DNA from: Chloroflexales bacterium ZM16-3
GTDB lineage: Bacteria; Chloroflexota; Chloroflexia; Chloroflexales; Chloroflexaceae
DNA length: 38,526 nt
Direction: 5' to 3'
Assembly (NCBI GenBank): GCA_004138175.2
Contig: RYFE02000048.1
Location: forward strand, 1-38,526
Shown piece after piece: positions 1 through 7,786 of the stretch. A program made the position numbers and the translations under genes. The notes under the pieces are model-generated. The model saw only the letters and a list, made by a program, of their open reading frames with translations. It did not search any database and had not been told where the DNA came from. Within the stretch, counting starts at the first letter, position 1. Every line of letters starts with the position of its first letter.

Positions 1-705
1 TCCATGGCGGCTGGTGACAGCAACGTTTGTATAGGCCCTTATAGGCGTGGCCAGCGTCTCGGGCAACGTCTGAGCGGGCGCCTGCGAGCTGGAGATCAAG
101 ACGGCGACGTGTTGGGCCTCCGCGCCCTGGCAGCCCAGCATCACCCCGAAGACACCTTGGATGGCGCTATCGGTGGCTGCACAGTCGGCGCTGGCCGCGA
201 CCTGCCAGATCGCGCGCTGGGGTATAAGGTTGGCCCCGAGGTAGCTGCCCTCCTGCTTGATCGCCTTGAGCAGCGCGAGCAGCGGCTGGTCGCTGGTCAT
301 CCCCGCCAGTCGGTAGGTGTTTGCCCTGGTGGGATGCAGGGCGACCCTGGTTGAGAAGGCGACAATGCCAACTTGGAGGCTTGCCTGTGGCGCGACTGTG
401 AGCGGCGACTGGGCGAAGCCGAGCGCGATCAGTGGCGGGCCAGCGCTAATCGGCTCGATCAGCGAGCCAGGCGGAAGGGTAAGCTGGAGCGGGGCATCGC
501 CGCTGCCCACAATGGTCGCCAGCGCCAGGGGCTGACCGTAATCAAGGCCATCGCTACTGGTTCCGCTGATCGACTCGACGCGTACCAGGCCCTGGGCCAG
601 CGCGTCCTGGAGTGTCAGCTCCTGAGTGCCCTGCGCCACCGCCGGAGACGAGGCGAGCAGAGCAGCGCAGAGGGCAAAGAGCAGGCTGTGGCTAATCCAG
701 CGCAT
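1..705 (-). CDS. secreted hypothetical protein, C-terminus beyond window
   Basis: The frame is open for 235 codons from the ATG at 705 to the window edge, so the C-terminus is missing. The first 25 residues form a clear signal peptide: MRWIS, a hydrophobic run, then a probable cleavage site after SPAVAQ. The mature part has no motif I recognise. It reads like a beta-rich extracellular protein, with many short hydrophobic strands, two widely spaced cysteines (DCAATD, LGCQGAE) and no membrane anchor before the edge. The start overlaps the 3' end of the FHA gene by 14 bp, so translation is probably coupled and the protein belongs to the same operon as the FHA and PP2C genes. It may be the extracytoplasmic output of that pair. 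Being a gene is well supported by the signal peptide and overlap; the function is unknown. Confidence 0.72.
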   Translation of the reverse strand, partial: MRWISHSLLFALCAALLASSPAVAQGTQELTLQDALAQGLVRVESISGTSSDGLDYGQPLALATIVGSGDAPLQLTLPPGSLIEPISAGPPLIALGFAQSPLTVAPQASLQVGIVAFSTRVALHPTRANTYRLAGMTSDQPLLALLKAIKQEGSYLGANLIPQRAIWQVAASADCAATDSAIQGVFGVMLGCQGAEAQHVAVLISSSQAPAQTLPETLATPIRAYTNVAVTSRHG

Positions 706-1609
706 AGCGGACATCCTTCGCTTCTCTGTCCACCTCGGCCTGATATAGCTCTTTGACATGGAACAGGAAGGGCACCCCGCCAAGCTTCACAATAGCGTCG
801 GGCGGGAGCAATGTCGGGCTATCAGGGCCAACCGGCTGCTCAGCAACCAGAACGCCCGTGCTTTCGCGGAGCGCGGTGATGAAGAATGCCTGCCGGCTCG
901 ATTCATAGAAAATCTGGGCGTGTTCACGGGAGATATGCAGGTACGCCGGGGAGACGGCTTCATCGAACCAGACCCCCGCCTCTTGGCTGCGCCCGATCAG
1001 GATCGGCTTGGAGGCAGACGGGATAGGGTAGACCTTCTGGCGCGCCTGATCGATCAGGCGCGGATAGAGGATCTTGACATCGTGGATGGGGCAAAGCTTA
1101 GCGGCGTTGAGCTTGCGACCGCATTTAGGGCACTGATCAAAGGGCTTCCAGCTGCGGGCAGCCGGGTCATCGAGCCGCTGGTAGAGCGCCACCGCCGAGC
1201 CAAAGAGGCAGAGGACCAGCGCGAGCACAACGCCGCTGGCAACATAGTGTATATTCGGTGAGGGCCAGGGGAGCGAAAGAGTAAAGAGGAGGAATGTGAG
1301 CGCGAGCAGACAGAACCCGACCACAACATGGATAAAGGCCGCAACAATCCGTGTCCCGGCCATGCCAATCGTCAGCCGGGTGCCAAGAACAATAAAGAAT
1401 ACCCCCACAAGCAGGGTGACCTGCGCCCCATAGGGCGGCGGTGCCCACACCGGGACAGAGATCATCGAGGCGAGGAGGCTCAGCACAGGGAGCAGTCCCT
1501 CAGGTATAGCGTTTATCAGGCGATCTTCAAGCACGAACCAGAAGATAGCCAGGCTAGAGCAGAGCACACCGATGCCCACCCATAAAACACCAATTGATCG
1601 CGAGAGCAT
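692..1609 (-). CDS. membrane protein with zinc ribbon and C-terminal FHA domain
   Basis: The product has 305 residues. The N-terminal 145 residues hold about four membrane helices (roughly 5-27, 63-80, 87-112 and 120-143). A short zinc ribbon follows, with C160-P-K-C163 and C173-P-I-H176. Residues 185-300 form an FHA domain with its two hallmark phosphothreonine-binding motifs, GRS at 206-208 and SREH at 227-230. FHA domains bind phosphothreonine peptides, so this is probably a membrane-bound receiver for Ser/Thr phosphorylation facing the cytoplasm. It sits 18 bp downstream of a PP2C phosphatase gene, which would remove such phosphates. No Ser/Thr kinase is seen in the window; it may lie beyond the left edge or elsewhere. 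The domain call is firm and the pathway is inferred. Confidence 0.9.
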   Translation of the reverse strand: MLSRSIGVLWVGIGVLCSSLAIFWFVLEDRLINAIPEGLLPVLSLLASMISVPVWAPPPYGAQVTLLVGVFFIVLGTRLTIGMAGTRIVAAFIHVVVGFCLLALTFLLFTLSLPWPSPNIHYVASGVVLALVLCLFGSAVALYQRLDDPAARSWKPFDQCPKCGRKLNAAKLCPIHDVKILYPRLIDQARQKVYPIPSASKPILIGRSQEAGVWFDEAVSPAYLHISREHAQIFYESSRQAFFITALRESTGVLVAEQPVGPDSPTLLPPDAIVKLGGVPFLFHVKELYQAEVDREAKDVRYALD

Positions 1610-1627
1610 AGGATCTTCCTTCGGGTT

Positions 1628-2761
1628 TCAGCGCTGAAGGAGCCACACAACGCTGAGGAGCAGTAGAGCGATGAGTAAAAAGAGCACCGCTCGGGCGAGC
1701 CGAGCCAATAGCATCGGAGAGCAGAGCGAGACCGACATGTTCAACTGCGTCCCCACGGTCAGCTCAGGCGAGCGGTGCGGGTCGCTCGGCGGGGCAGGTG
1801 CCCCCTCGGGCTGTCCGTGAATATCCTCAGTGATCGTCGCGTAGAACGCACGACGGGTTGCTGTAGAGACCTCTTCCTCGCCCAAGAGCCGGTTAAAGGT
1901 AGGGGCATACTGCTTGAGCAGCCCAACAGCGGGGAGGGTTGCATGAACTCCGATCAGGAAGAATGTTGTATCATCGCGGTTGAGTTGCTGCCCCCGCGCA
2001 ACCGCGCTTAGGAGCGCGTCGGCGCACTCTTCATTGACATCAGCGACCCCGTAGCGCAGCTCGGACACGGCGATTGCCTTCAGCAGACCGTCACTACACA
2101 GAAGCAGGACATCGCTCTGCTCCAGGCGACACTGTCCAACCTCGACCCACTGGCGTGGGTCAGGTGCGACATCACGCATGCCGAGATAGCGCGTGAGGGT
2201 ATTTTCAAGCAGCGCATAATCGTGCATCTTCTCATCGGCCAGCGTATCTCCAGACTGCTGGCTCTGCTCAACCTGTTGCTGGAGATCGTGACCGCGGCGG
2301 GTACGAAGCAGCGCCGTCTGATCCTGGGTGAGCGGCTGAAAGCCGAGTTGGCCACGACTGAGCATGAGCTGGCAGTCACCAACGTGAGCGAAGGTCAGAA
2401 CGCCATCGCGAATCAGCGCCAGCAGGCATGTTGTCCCGCCGTGCTTTCCCTCAATGCTGGCCAGCACAGCGTTCTGAGCAGCCTCCATCAGCTGATAGAC
2501 CATCTCAATCGGCTCGACGGATGCAGCATCAGCGACCTTGCTCCAGCAAACTTGGATCGCCGTTCGGGCGGCGCGAGAGGCGCTTATGCCGCTACCCCCG
2601 CTCGATATGCCATCTAGCACGGCCACAAGCAGGCCCTTGGCCGGGATCTGCTCTGGTCGCTCAGGGTCGATGATGTAGGCGTCCTCGTTCTCGTGCACAA
2701 GTTTTTCTTCGTACACACCGGGGAGCGTTCTTACGACGTAGCTAAAAGCCGACTGATGCAT
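1628..2761 (-). CDS. PP2C-family Ser/Thr phosphatase with C-terminal membrane anchor
   Basis: The product has 377 residues. The catalytic domain carries the PP2C metal-binding motifs in order: ENEDAY (24-29), the DG pair at 50-51, HVGD (126-129), CSDGL (222-226) and NRDDTT (261-266). All acidic ligands are present, so it should be an active Mg/Mn-dependent phosphoprotein phosphatase. The usual DGMGG loop is replaced by DGISSGG, which is common in stand-alone bacterial enzymes. After a Pro-rich linker a single C-terminal membrane helix (about 350-375) tethers it to the membrane with the enzyme in the cytoplasm. The gene lies 9 bp after the HTH gene and 18 bp before the FHA gene, indicating one operon. 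Confidence 0.93.
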   Translation of the reverse strand: MHQSAFSYVVRTLPGVYEEKLVHENEDAYIIDPERPEQIPAKGLLVAVLDGISSGGSGISASRAARTAIQVCWSKVADAASVEPIEMVYQLMEAAQNAVLASIEGKHGGTTCLLALIRDGVLTFAHVGDCQLMLSRGQLGFQPLTQDQTALLRTRRGHDLQQQVEQSQQSGDTLADEKMHDYALLENTLTRYLGMRDVAPDPRQWVEVGQCRLEQSDVLLLCSDGLLKAIAVSELRYGVADVNEECADALLSAVARGQQLNRDDTTFFLIGVHATLPAVGLLKQYAPTFNRLLGEEEVSTATRRAFYATITEDIHGQPEGAPAPPSDPHRSPELTVGTQLNMSVSLCSPMLLARLARAVLFLLIALLLLSVVWLLQR

Positions 2762-2770
2762 GCGATCTAC

Positions 2771-2983
2771 CTACGCTGGCTCAGCAGTTTCAGGGTGCTT
2801 CACGAACGTGCGCTGGATGTATAGGTCGAGATCGCTCCGCTGCACCCGCCACGCACGACCGATCCGAAATGCCGGAATCCTCCCGCTACTGCACCAGCGG
2901 CAGATTGTCGTCTTGCTAACACGAAGACAGTGGGCGACCTCATTCACAGTTAAGACATCCGGGAGTGATCGGCTATCGGTCAT
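2771..2983 (-). CDS. small excisionase-type helix-turn-helix DNA-binding protein
   Basis: This 70-residue protein is almost entirely one MerR/excisionase-like winged HTH: VNEVAHCLRVSKTTICRW is the HTH, and RIPAFRIGRAWRV is the wing that enters the minor groove. It starts the operon that continues into the PP2C gene and could regulate it or act as a recombination directionality factor for the recombinase at 3326-4195. A short upstream frame ends with an ATGA overlap on its start codon (stop at 2980-2982). Its last 45 or so codons are Lys-rich (DKRNKRHFDTKESGKVKLSA), but I see no good start codon or ribosome site for it, so I do not call it. The 187 bp up to the IS91 remnant otherwise shows no gene. 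Confidence 0.8.
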   Translation of the reverse strand: MTDSRSLPDVLTVNEVAHCLRVSKTTICRWCSSGRIPAFRIGRAWRVQRSDLDLYIQRTFVKHPETAEPA

Positions 2984-3170
2984 ACGCTTACATCCTCTTG
3001 CGCAGGCGCAGGGCGCTTATAAGGTTTCATAACTGGCATAGGATCGCTATAGCTTGTCTTTGCAGAAAGTTTAACCTTCCCGCTTTCCTTAGTATCGAAA
3101 TGTCGTTTGTTGCGCTTGTCGCATATGTGCCACAATGAGTTATATGTACCAGAACGAGCTATGGGCCGAG

Positions 3171-3329
3171 CTATAGCGGCGGACAGGTGTAGACCTGCCC
3201 ACCAAGCTTGGCCGTGCGACACTGGGCAATCGCGCGTAGCGCGTGGTGCTGGCTGTCCGACATGCGCGCACCGAACTGCGCGCAATAGGCAGGGCCATAC
3301 TGGCGCACGACATCGCCGAGCGTGATCAT
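3171..3329 (-). pseudogene. IS91-type transposase, N-terminal fragment
   Basis: The start codon overlaps the recombinase stop as ATGA (3326-3329). The 52 residues read like the N-terminus of IS91-family transposases: YGPAYCAQFGARMSDSQ followed by HALRAIAQCRTAKLGGQVYTC. In intact members the zinc-finger cysteines follow directly after YTCP. Here the frame instead hits a stop at 3171-3173 and the flanking sequence is unrelated, so the rest of the HUH transposase, including its catalytic tyrosine, has been lost. The break is either a deletion or the edge of a later insertion. It cannot transpose on its own. Confidence 0.75.
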
Positions 3330-4195
3330 GGCATGCCTGCGGTGATGCTGGCGAAGGCATCGAGCGCGGATCGTTCGGCGGTCTGGGTGAGATGGGTGTA
3401 GATCGCCGTGGTATTCGGAGAGGAGTGGCCCAGCCAGAACGGGATCAGCCGCAGATTCACGCCTGACTCGAGCAGGTGGGTCGCCCAGGAATGGCGCAGC
3501 GTATGCACCGTTGCCGCTTTTGTGATACCGGCCGCATCGCGCGCTGCCGCAAAGGCAAGCTGCACACTCCGATCGCCGATGGGGAGGGTGGCCGTTGGGT
3601 GCCCTTCTCCGTGCCGGTACGCGGTGGGAAAGAGCCAGACCGGGTTGCGATGAGTCACCCAATAGGCGCGTAAGCCGGCCAGCGTCCGTGGGGGGAGGGG
3701 CACCGCACGATCTTTATTGCCCTTGCCGGCGCGGATCTGGATCTGCATACGGGCGCTATCGATCTGGGTCACCCGGAGGCTGGCCCCTTCGTGCAGGCGC
3801 AAGCCACAGGTAAAGATGGTGCTTACGCATGCCCGGTAGATCGGGAGCCGCAGCTGAGCGATGATAGCCCAGGCTTCCGTAACGCTCAAAACGACGGGTA
3901 AGGTGTGCGACGGGAGCGGGCGAAAGCGATCGAGGCAGGTCCAGGTTTGACGCAACGTATGTTCAAAGAAGAACGTGAAGGCACTGATGGCAACCGTAGC
4001 CGTACTCCGGGAGACATGCCGGTCGTGGTGGAGATACAGGAAGTACTGGCGCAGTTCGTCCTCGGTGATCCGATCAGGGGATGTCTGATAGTGCTGGGCA
4101 AGCTGGGTGACGGCTTGGAGATAGGAGCGCTGGGTCAGCGGGGACAGCCGACGCAACTCCATGTCCTCGATCATACGTTGGCGTAATAGGGTCAT
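3326..4195 (-). CDS. XerC/D-like tyrosine recombinase, IS91-associated type
   Basis: The 289-residue product has a SAM-like N-terminal DNA-binding domain (about 5-90) and a tyrosine recombinase catalytic domain. The catalytic set is complete: R133 in GLRLHEG, K158 in GKGNKDR, H231-x-x-R234 in HTLRHSW, H257 in WLGHSS and Y266 in AIYTHL. It should cut and rejoin DNA through a 3'-phosphotyrosine. This subgroup commonly precedes IS91-type transposases, and the fragment that follows with a four-base overlap fits that arrangement. With its partner truncated, the recombinase may be a stranded passenger, or it may still act on sites in this element such as the 13-8-13 palindrome at 22652. That second role is speculative. 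Confidence 0.93.
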   Translation of the reverse strand: MTLLRQRMIEDMELRRLSPLTQRSYLQAVTQLAQHYQTSPDRITEDELRQYFLYLHHDRHVSRSTATVAISAFTFFFEHTLRQTWTCLDRFRPLPSHTLPVVLSVTEAWAIIAQLRLPIYRACVSTIFTCGLRLHEGASLRVTQIDSARMQIQIRAGKGNKDRAVPLPPRTLAGLRAYWVTHRNPVWLFPTAYRHGEGHPTATLPIGDRSVQLAFAAARDAAGITKAATVHTLRHSWATHLLESGVNLRLIPFWLGHSSPNTTAIYTHLTQTAERSALDAFASITAGMP

Positions 4196-4565
4196 GACGC
4201 GACCTCCTCAGCCCATGCACACGAGGCACCGCGGCGCGATGGCACCCGGCAACATGGCATGGGGCAGGGGCGTCACCGTCGGTGCGCGCGGCGCACGAGT
4301 CAGTACCGGGGATCATAACGATATGGTCAGCACGCGTGGCCAGATCCGTGAGGCGGCAAACGACCGGCTGAGGGAGCCCGTCTGATGGGGAGGAGTGTGG
4401 GGGTGTTCCTGTGAGAATAGCGGTTCTCGCGGGAGATGGCACGGAGCGATCGCGGTACAATGCTCCCGTCGGTACGGAGAACCCGACGCGCAATCGCATA
4501 GTATCGCAGGAATAGACCCAGGAGGCCCGCCCTGCCGTCCCCTGCACACGCACGTCGCCAGAAAA
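4196..4565. other. gene-free stretch upstream of the recombinase
   Basis: About 370 bp show no convincing gene on either strand; the open frames here are shadows with no start signals. It may contain the recombinase promoter and the outer end of the IS91-type element. A plus-strand GGTACAAT box near 4455 resembles the -10 boxes seen at 7720 and 38078, but no gene follows it. Confidence 0.5.
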
Positions 4566-4605
4566 GACACAACGCGCCGACCCACCTGGGTCAGCGCGTT
4601 GTGTC
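4560..4605 (-). terminator. strong intrinsic terminator of the antitoxin gene
   Basis: A perfect 12-bp stem (4566-4577 with 4594-4605) is topped, after one mismatch, by six further pairs (4579-4584 with 4587-4592). On the minus strand the stem is followed at once by TTTT. It lies 20 bp after the stop of the Phd/YefM gene and isolates that gene from the IS91 remnant. Confidence 0.85.
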
Positions 4606-4624
4606 ACTTCGGTCGGCCTTGGCG

Positions 4625-4999
4625 CTACGCCACGACCTCGGCTGGCGCGTTCGCGCGCGTGCGCCGCCGCTGCTTCGGGGCGGTGGTCTCCTGCGGCGCG
4701 GCGTCCTCGGCGGCAGGTGGTGATTCGTACGCGCCCAGCGCATCCACGATCGCATCAGTGGTCGCTGGCTCAAGCGCCGGCTCCGGCTCGCCCTGATGCT
4801 CGGCCATGTCCTTCAGGGCGCTGAAGATCTCGATCGGGAGCAGCACCCCGGTCGGATACCCTTTCTGCGTGATGATTACTGGCTGGCCGGTTGTGCCGGT
4901 GCGCTTGATCAGCGCCGCCAGCGACGAGGCCGCCTTGGAGATCGGCACGACGCCTCGTTGGAGATCCACGTTCAGGTTCAGGTTTGCTCGGGTAGGCAT
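4625..4999 (-). CDS. Phd/YefM-type antitoxin-like protein, no toxin partner
   Basis: The 124-residue product has a Phd/YefM fold in residues 15-65: ISKAASSLAALIKR, then GQPVIITQKGYPTGVLL and an IEIFSAL helix. This family binds operator DNA as a dimer and neutralises a toxin (Doc, YoeB and others) through its C-terminal tail. Here the tail is long, acidic and then basic (KQRRRTRA). No toxin gene adjoins it: downstream is a strong terminator and upstream about 340 bp without a gene. It may be an orphan antitoxin, a stand-alone repressor or an anti-addiction factor. The start at 4999 is preceded by AGGATGG, an acceptable ribosome site. Confidence 0.82.
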   Translation of the reverse strand: MPTRANLNLNVDLQRGVVPISKAASSLAALIKRTGTTGQPVIITQKGYPTGVLLPIEIFSALKDMAEHQGEPEPALEPATTDAIVDALGAYESPPAAEDAAPQETTAPKQRRRTRANAPAEVVA

Positions 5000-5101
5000 T
5001 GAGCCATCCTTTCTTGTACCGCACGGCAGCGTGCGGGGGTGGTTTGGCTACGGTGCGACAGGCGTTCCGCATGCGCCACGTATCGCTTCATTGCGTACCG
5101 A

Positions 5102-5187
5102 TAGCATAGCATGTTTGAGCGATGCACGATAGGACAGCATGAAAGCCATCAGGGATACACGTGTGTTTAGCATAGCAACTACTATGC
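5102..5187. promoter_or_regulatory. candidate operator: repeated TAGCATAGC boxes
   Basis: TAGCATAGC occurs at 5102-5110 and again at 5168-5176, and the second copy faces an inverted half site, CTATGC, at 5182-5187. The boxes lie upstream of the Phd/YefM-like gene, a family that autoregulates by binding short palindromes near its promoter. On the minus strand each box reads GCTATGCTA and could also contain a -10 element. The link to the antitoxin is inferred. Confidence 0.35.
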
Positions 5188-5237
5188 CTTTGCTGATGAT
5201 TCTGACGATCCATTGACTGCTGAGGAGTTGCCCGTGC

Positions 5238-5332
5238 ATGCTATACTCACGGGCAGCACAAAGCCCGCTCCGGTCGCCAAACCTTTGGAGCGGGCATGGG
5301 GTAGTTTTCGCCTATGCTCCGCATTGTAGCAT
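5238..5332 (+). ncRNA. structured element 1 with extended -10 box and GC-rich hairpin
   Basis: An extended -10 box (TGCTATACT, 5239-5247) is followed by CAGCACAAA and then a perfect 9-bp stem, GCCCGCTCC (5263-5271) with GGAGCGGGC (5287-5295). The far end, ATTGTAGCAT (5323-5332), is on the minus strand ATGCTACAAT, another extended -10 facing inward. A related element lies at 7626-7727, after the NACHT gene. It could be a small RNA gene, the leader of the NACHT gene, or a short mobile repeat with inverted ends. The rest of 5000-5389 holds no gene. Confidence 0.45.
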
Positions 5333-5389
5333 CCTCGCATGCCCTGCGCAACGGGGGTGTTGGCCTGCGGCGCGCCTGCTGAGCGTGGC

Positions 5390-7579
5390 ATGAGCGACCC
5401 GCAAAACCCTCCCCCACACCCAGAGCGCCCTGGGCAGCGTGTCGTCTCGCTCGACGGCGCACAGACCGGCGATGTCTCCATCGGTGATGTGGCTGGCCGC
5501 GACATCCACAAGAACACGATCATCAACCAGGCGAAGCTCAGCTATGAGGAGCTTCAGTCCCAGCGCAACCGCGCCGCCCTGCTCAGCCTGGTGCGTCGCT
5601 TCTGGGTCGAGGGTGTGCTCCACGAATCGCTGCACCAGCGGGTGCGGATCGAGCTGGGCATGCAGGCTCGCCCTGACACGGTCGATCACCCCTGGCGCAA
5701 TATTGTGCGCCTGCCTGGACAGGCACCTCAGACCCTCGCCCCTGGTCAATCTATCAGGACCGTATTCGAGCAGGCTGGTAGCCGCCTGCTCATCCTCGGT
5801 GCGCCCGGCGGCGGTAAGACCACGACCTTGCTCACCCTCGCCGAGCAGCTGCTTGACGCCGCTCAGGCTGATAGCTTTCTGCCGATCCCCGTAGTTTTCC
5901 AGCTCTCAACATGGGCCGTAGCCCGGCCCGCACTGGCCGACTGGCTGGTGACTGAGCTGAAGGAGCGCTACAAGGTGCCGCCGAAGGTGGGCACGGCTTG
6001 GATCGCGACTGGGGAGATCCTGCCCTTGCTTGACGGACTCGACGAGGTGGGACCAACCGACGCCGAGCGGGCGGCGTGTATCCAGGCGATCAACGCCTAC
6101 CTGGGAGAGACTGGCGCACAGGCGGTGGTGTGCAGCCGGACAGCTGAGTATGCCAGGCTTAGCGCACGACTCAGCCTGGAGTCGGCGATTGAGGTACAGC
6201 CGCTCGACACGGCCCAGATTGATGGCTACCTGTCCGGGTTTGCCGCGTCGCTCTCCGGGCTGCGCGCCGCTGTGGCCAAGGACGCAACTTTGAGCGATCT
6301 GGCAGCATCGCCGCTGCTATTGAGCGTGATGGCGCTGGCTTATCGCGACACGCTCGCTGACGACCTGGTGGGACAGGAGCGTAAGGCTGCCTATGCGCGG
6401 CTGTGGAACGACTATGTGCAGAACCGCTTTGCCTTGGAGCGCGCCGATGCTCCTACTGACCCACACCAGTTGCGTGCCTGGTTGATCTGGCTGGCACGGG
6501 GAATGATCACCCATGGGCAGCAGGTCTTCTACATCGAATACCTCCAGCCAAGTTGGCTGGAGAGTCGGAGGCAGAGAAGGTTATTTCGAATTCTGAGTCT
6601 TCTCTGTTACTGTCTGGTCAGTAGCCTAGTCTGCGGCCTGCTTAGCGGCTTAGTAGGTGGTCTAGTCAATAGCCTCGTTAGCGGCGTAACCTTAGGGCTA
6701 GCCATAGGATTGGCTTTTGGATTGCTCTTCGGATTAGGCTTCAGCTCAGGAAATATAGAGTTGGCAGAGACTCTTTCCTGGGCATGGGGGCCTGGGATAA
6801 GCGGACAGCGTATCGGTCGCAAACCAGTTGGTGGCGTAGTCAGTGGCCTGCTTGGTGGGTTGGGCGGCCTGCTCATTGGTTCAACTAGCGGCATCGCCTT
6901 TGGCCCGGTCGGCGGCCTTATCGGCAGCTTTATCGGCGGTCTGTTCTTCGGTCTGGCCTTCAGTGGAGTCTACGGCAGGTTCTACAATTTGTTCAGCGGC
7001 CTGTTTATGAGTGTACTATTCGGAGTGATCTGGGGCCGGTTCTATAGCCCAATGAGCGGCCTGGCCTTCAGCCTCACCATTAGTTTGTTCTTCGGCCTCT
7101 TCGGTGGCTTCGTTAGAGATGAGATTCTAATTTCTACCCAACCGAATGAAGGTGTCCGTCGGTCCCAATGGAGCATGAGCGTCGGCGGGGTGTTCTATTG
7201 CATGATCGGCGGCCTAGTTGGCATACTCACAATAGGCCAGATTGGTGATCAGGGCGAGGGAATAGCCTTTGGTGCTTTCGTGGGACTTGCTGGTGGCATG
7301 ATCACTGGCCTACTTAATTACGGCGGCGCGGCTGTCCTCAAGCACTACATCCTCCGCCTGCTCCTCCGCTTCCGCTGCGGCGCCCCTTGGGGCTTTGCCG
7401 CCGCCCTCGATGAGGCGGTGAGCCGCACGCTGATGACCCGCGTCGGCGGGGGCTACCGCTTCTACCACCGGCTGCTCCAGGAGCACTTCGCTGAGCACGA
7501 GCATTCGGATCTGCCTATCGCTCCCATCCTCGGCCCGCAGCCGGGCGATACGGCGGCGGGGCGGCGCGCCCAGGGCTGA
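5390..7579 (+). CDS. NACHT-family NTPase with glycine-rich membrane domain
   Basis: The product has 729 residues from the preferred ATG at 5390; the frame is open 17 codons further, but that stretch overlaps the leader and reads poorly. Residues 23-45 hold a short motif (GDVSIGDVAGRDIHKNT) often found just before NTPase domains of bacterial conflict proteins. The NACHT domain has Walker A GAPGGGKT (137-144), Walker B LLDGLDE (213-219) and a sensor CSRTAEY near 248-254. From about residue 400 to 660 come many membrane helices made of repeated GL/GG pairs. A short cytoplasmic tail (YRFYHRLLQEHFAEH) follows. Such proteins are STAND-type signal NTPases; the membrane region may be the effector that perturbs the membrane when the NTPase assembles. 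It sits alone between two related hairpin elements and next to other defence genes. Confidence 0.9.
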   Translation: MSDPQNPPPHPERPGQRVVSLDGAQTGDVSIGDVAGRDIHKNTIINQAKLSYEELQSQRNRAALLSLVRRFWVEGVLHESLHQRVRIELGMQARPDTVDHPWRNIVRLPGQAPQTLAPGQSIRTVFEQAGSRLLILGAPGGGKTTTLLTLAEQLLDAAQADSFLPIPVVFQLSTWAVARPALADWLVTELKERYKVPPKVGTAWIATGEILPLLDGLDEVGPTDAERAACIQAINAYLGETGAQAVVCSRTAEYARLSARLSLESAIEVQPLDTAQIDGYLSGFAASLSGLRAAVAKDATLSDLAASPLLLSVMALAYRDTLADDLVGQERKAAYARLWNDYVQNRFALERADAPTDPHQLRAWLIWLARGMITHGQQVFYIEYLQPSWLESRRQRRLFRILSLLCYCLVSSLVCGLLSGLVGGLVNSLVSGVTLGLAIGLAFGLLFGLGFSSGNIELAETLSWAWGPGISGQRIGRKPVGGVVSGLLGGLGGLLIGSTSGIAFGPVGGLIGSFIGGLFFGLAFSGVYGRFYNLFSGLFMSVLFGVIWGRFYSPMSGLAFSLTISLFFGLFGGFVRDEILISTQPNEGVRRSQWSMSVGGVFYCMIGGLVGILTIGQIGDQGEGIAFGAFVGLAGGMITGLLNYGGAAVLKHYILRLLLRFRCGAPWGFAAALDEAVSRTLMTRVGGGYRFYHRLLQEHFAEHEHSDLPIAPILGPQPGDTAAGRRAQG

Positions 7580-7625
7580 TGTAGGGTGATCGGAATTTAG
7601 GGTTGGCTCGGCCGCTCCCCGCTGC

Positions 7626-7727
7626 TGCATGTTATAATCAGGGCAACACAAAGCCCACTCCGTGCTGCCAGGCTTTAGAGTGGGCCGTGTGCTGGATATT
7701 TGTTTGCGCTGCGCCCGCTCATTGTAC
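7626..7727 (+). ncRNA. structured element 2, relative of the element at 5238
   Basis: It has the same layout as the first copy: extended -10 TGTTATAAT (7627-7635), CAACACAAA, then an 8-bp stem GCCCACTC (7650-7657) with GAGTGGGC (7675-7682), ending in ATTGTACCAT (7718-7727). Relative to copy 1 one stem pair has changed from G-C to A-T with both partners altered, which argues that the helix itself is selected. The remaining 250 bp before hsdM hold only a doubtful small frame. Confidence 0.45.
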
Positions 7728-7786
7728 CATCGGAGCGGCTCCCCCGCAACGAGTTGGCGGGCTGGCGTGGCAGGGGTGCCTGTCTC

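Larger units (their letters stand above)
3171..4195 (-). mobile_element. partial IS91-type element (recombinase plus cut transposase)
   Basis: The two-gene order, the ATGA overlap and the family match of both products identify an IS91-like unit. I could not recognise either end of the element (no terIS or oriIS motif), so the limits given are only those of the coding remnants. Confidence 0.6.

Noticed and set aside
2980-3120. small Lys-rich gene overlapping the HTH start as ATGA
   Set aside because: No good start codon or ribosome site; the frame runs back into the IS91 remnant.
5238-7727. integron attC sites flanking a NACHT gene cassette
   Set aside because: The two elements have the right orientation but lack the GTTRRRY/RYYYAAC core boxes, and the recombinase lacks the extra integron-integrase helix as far as I can see.
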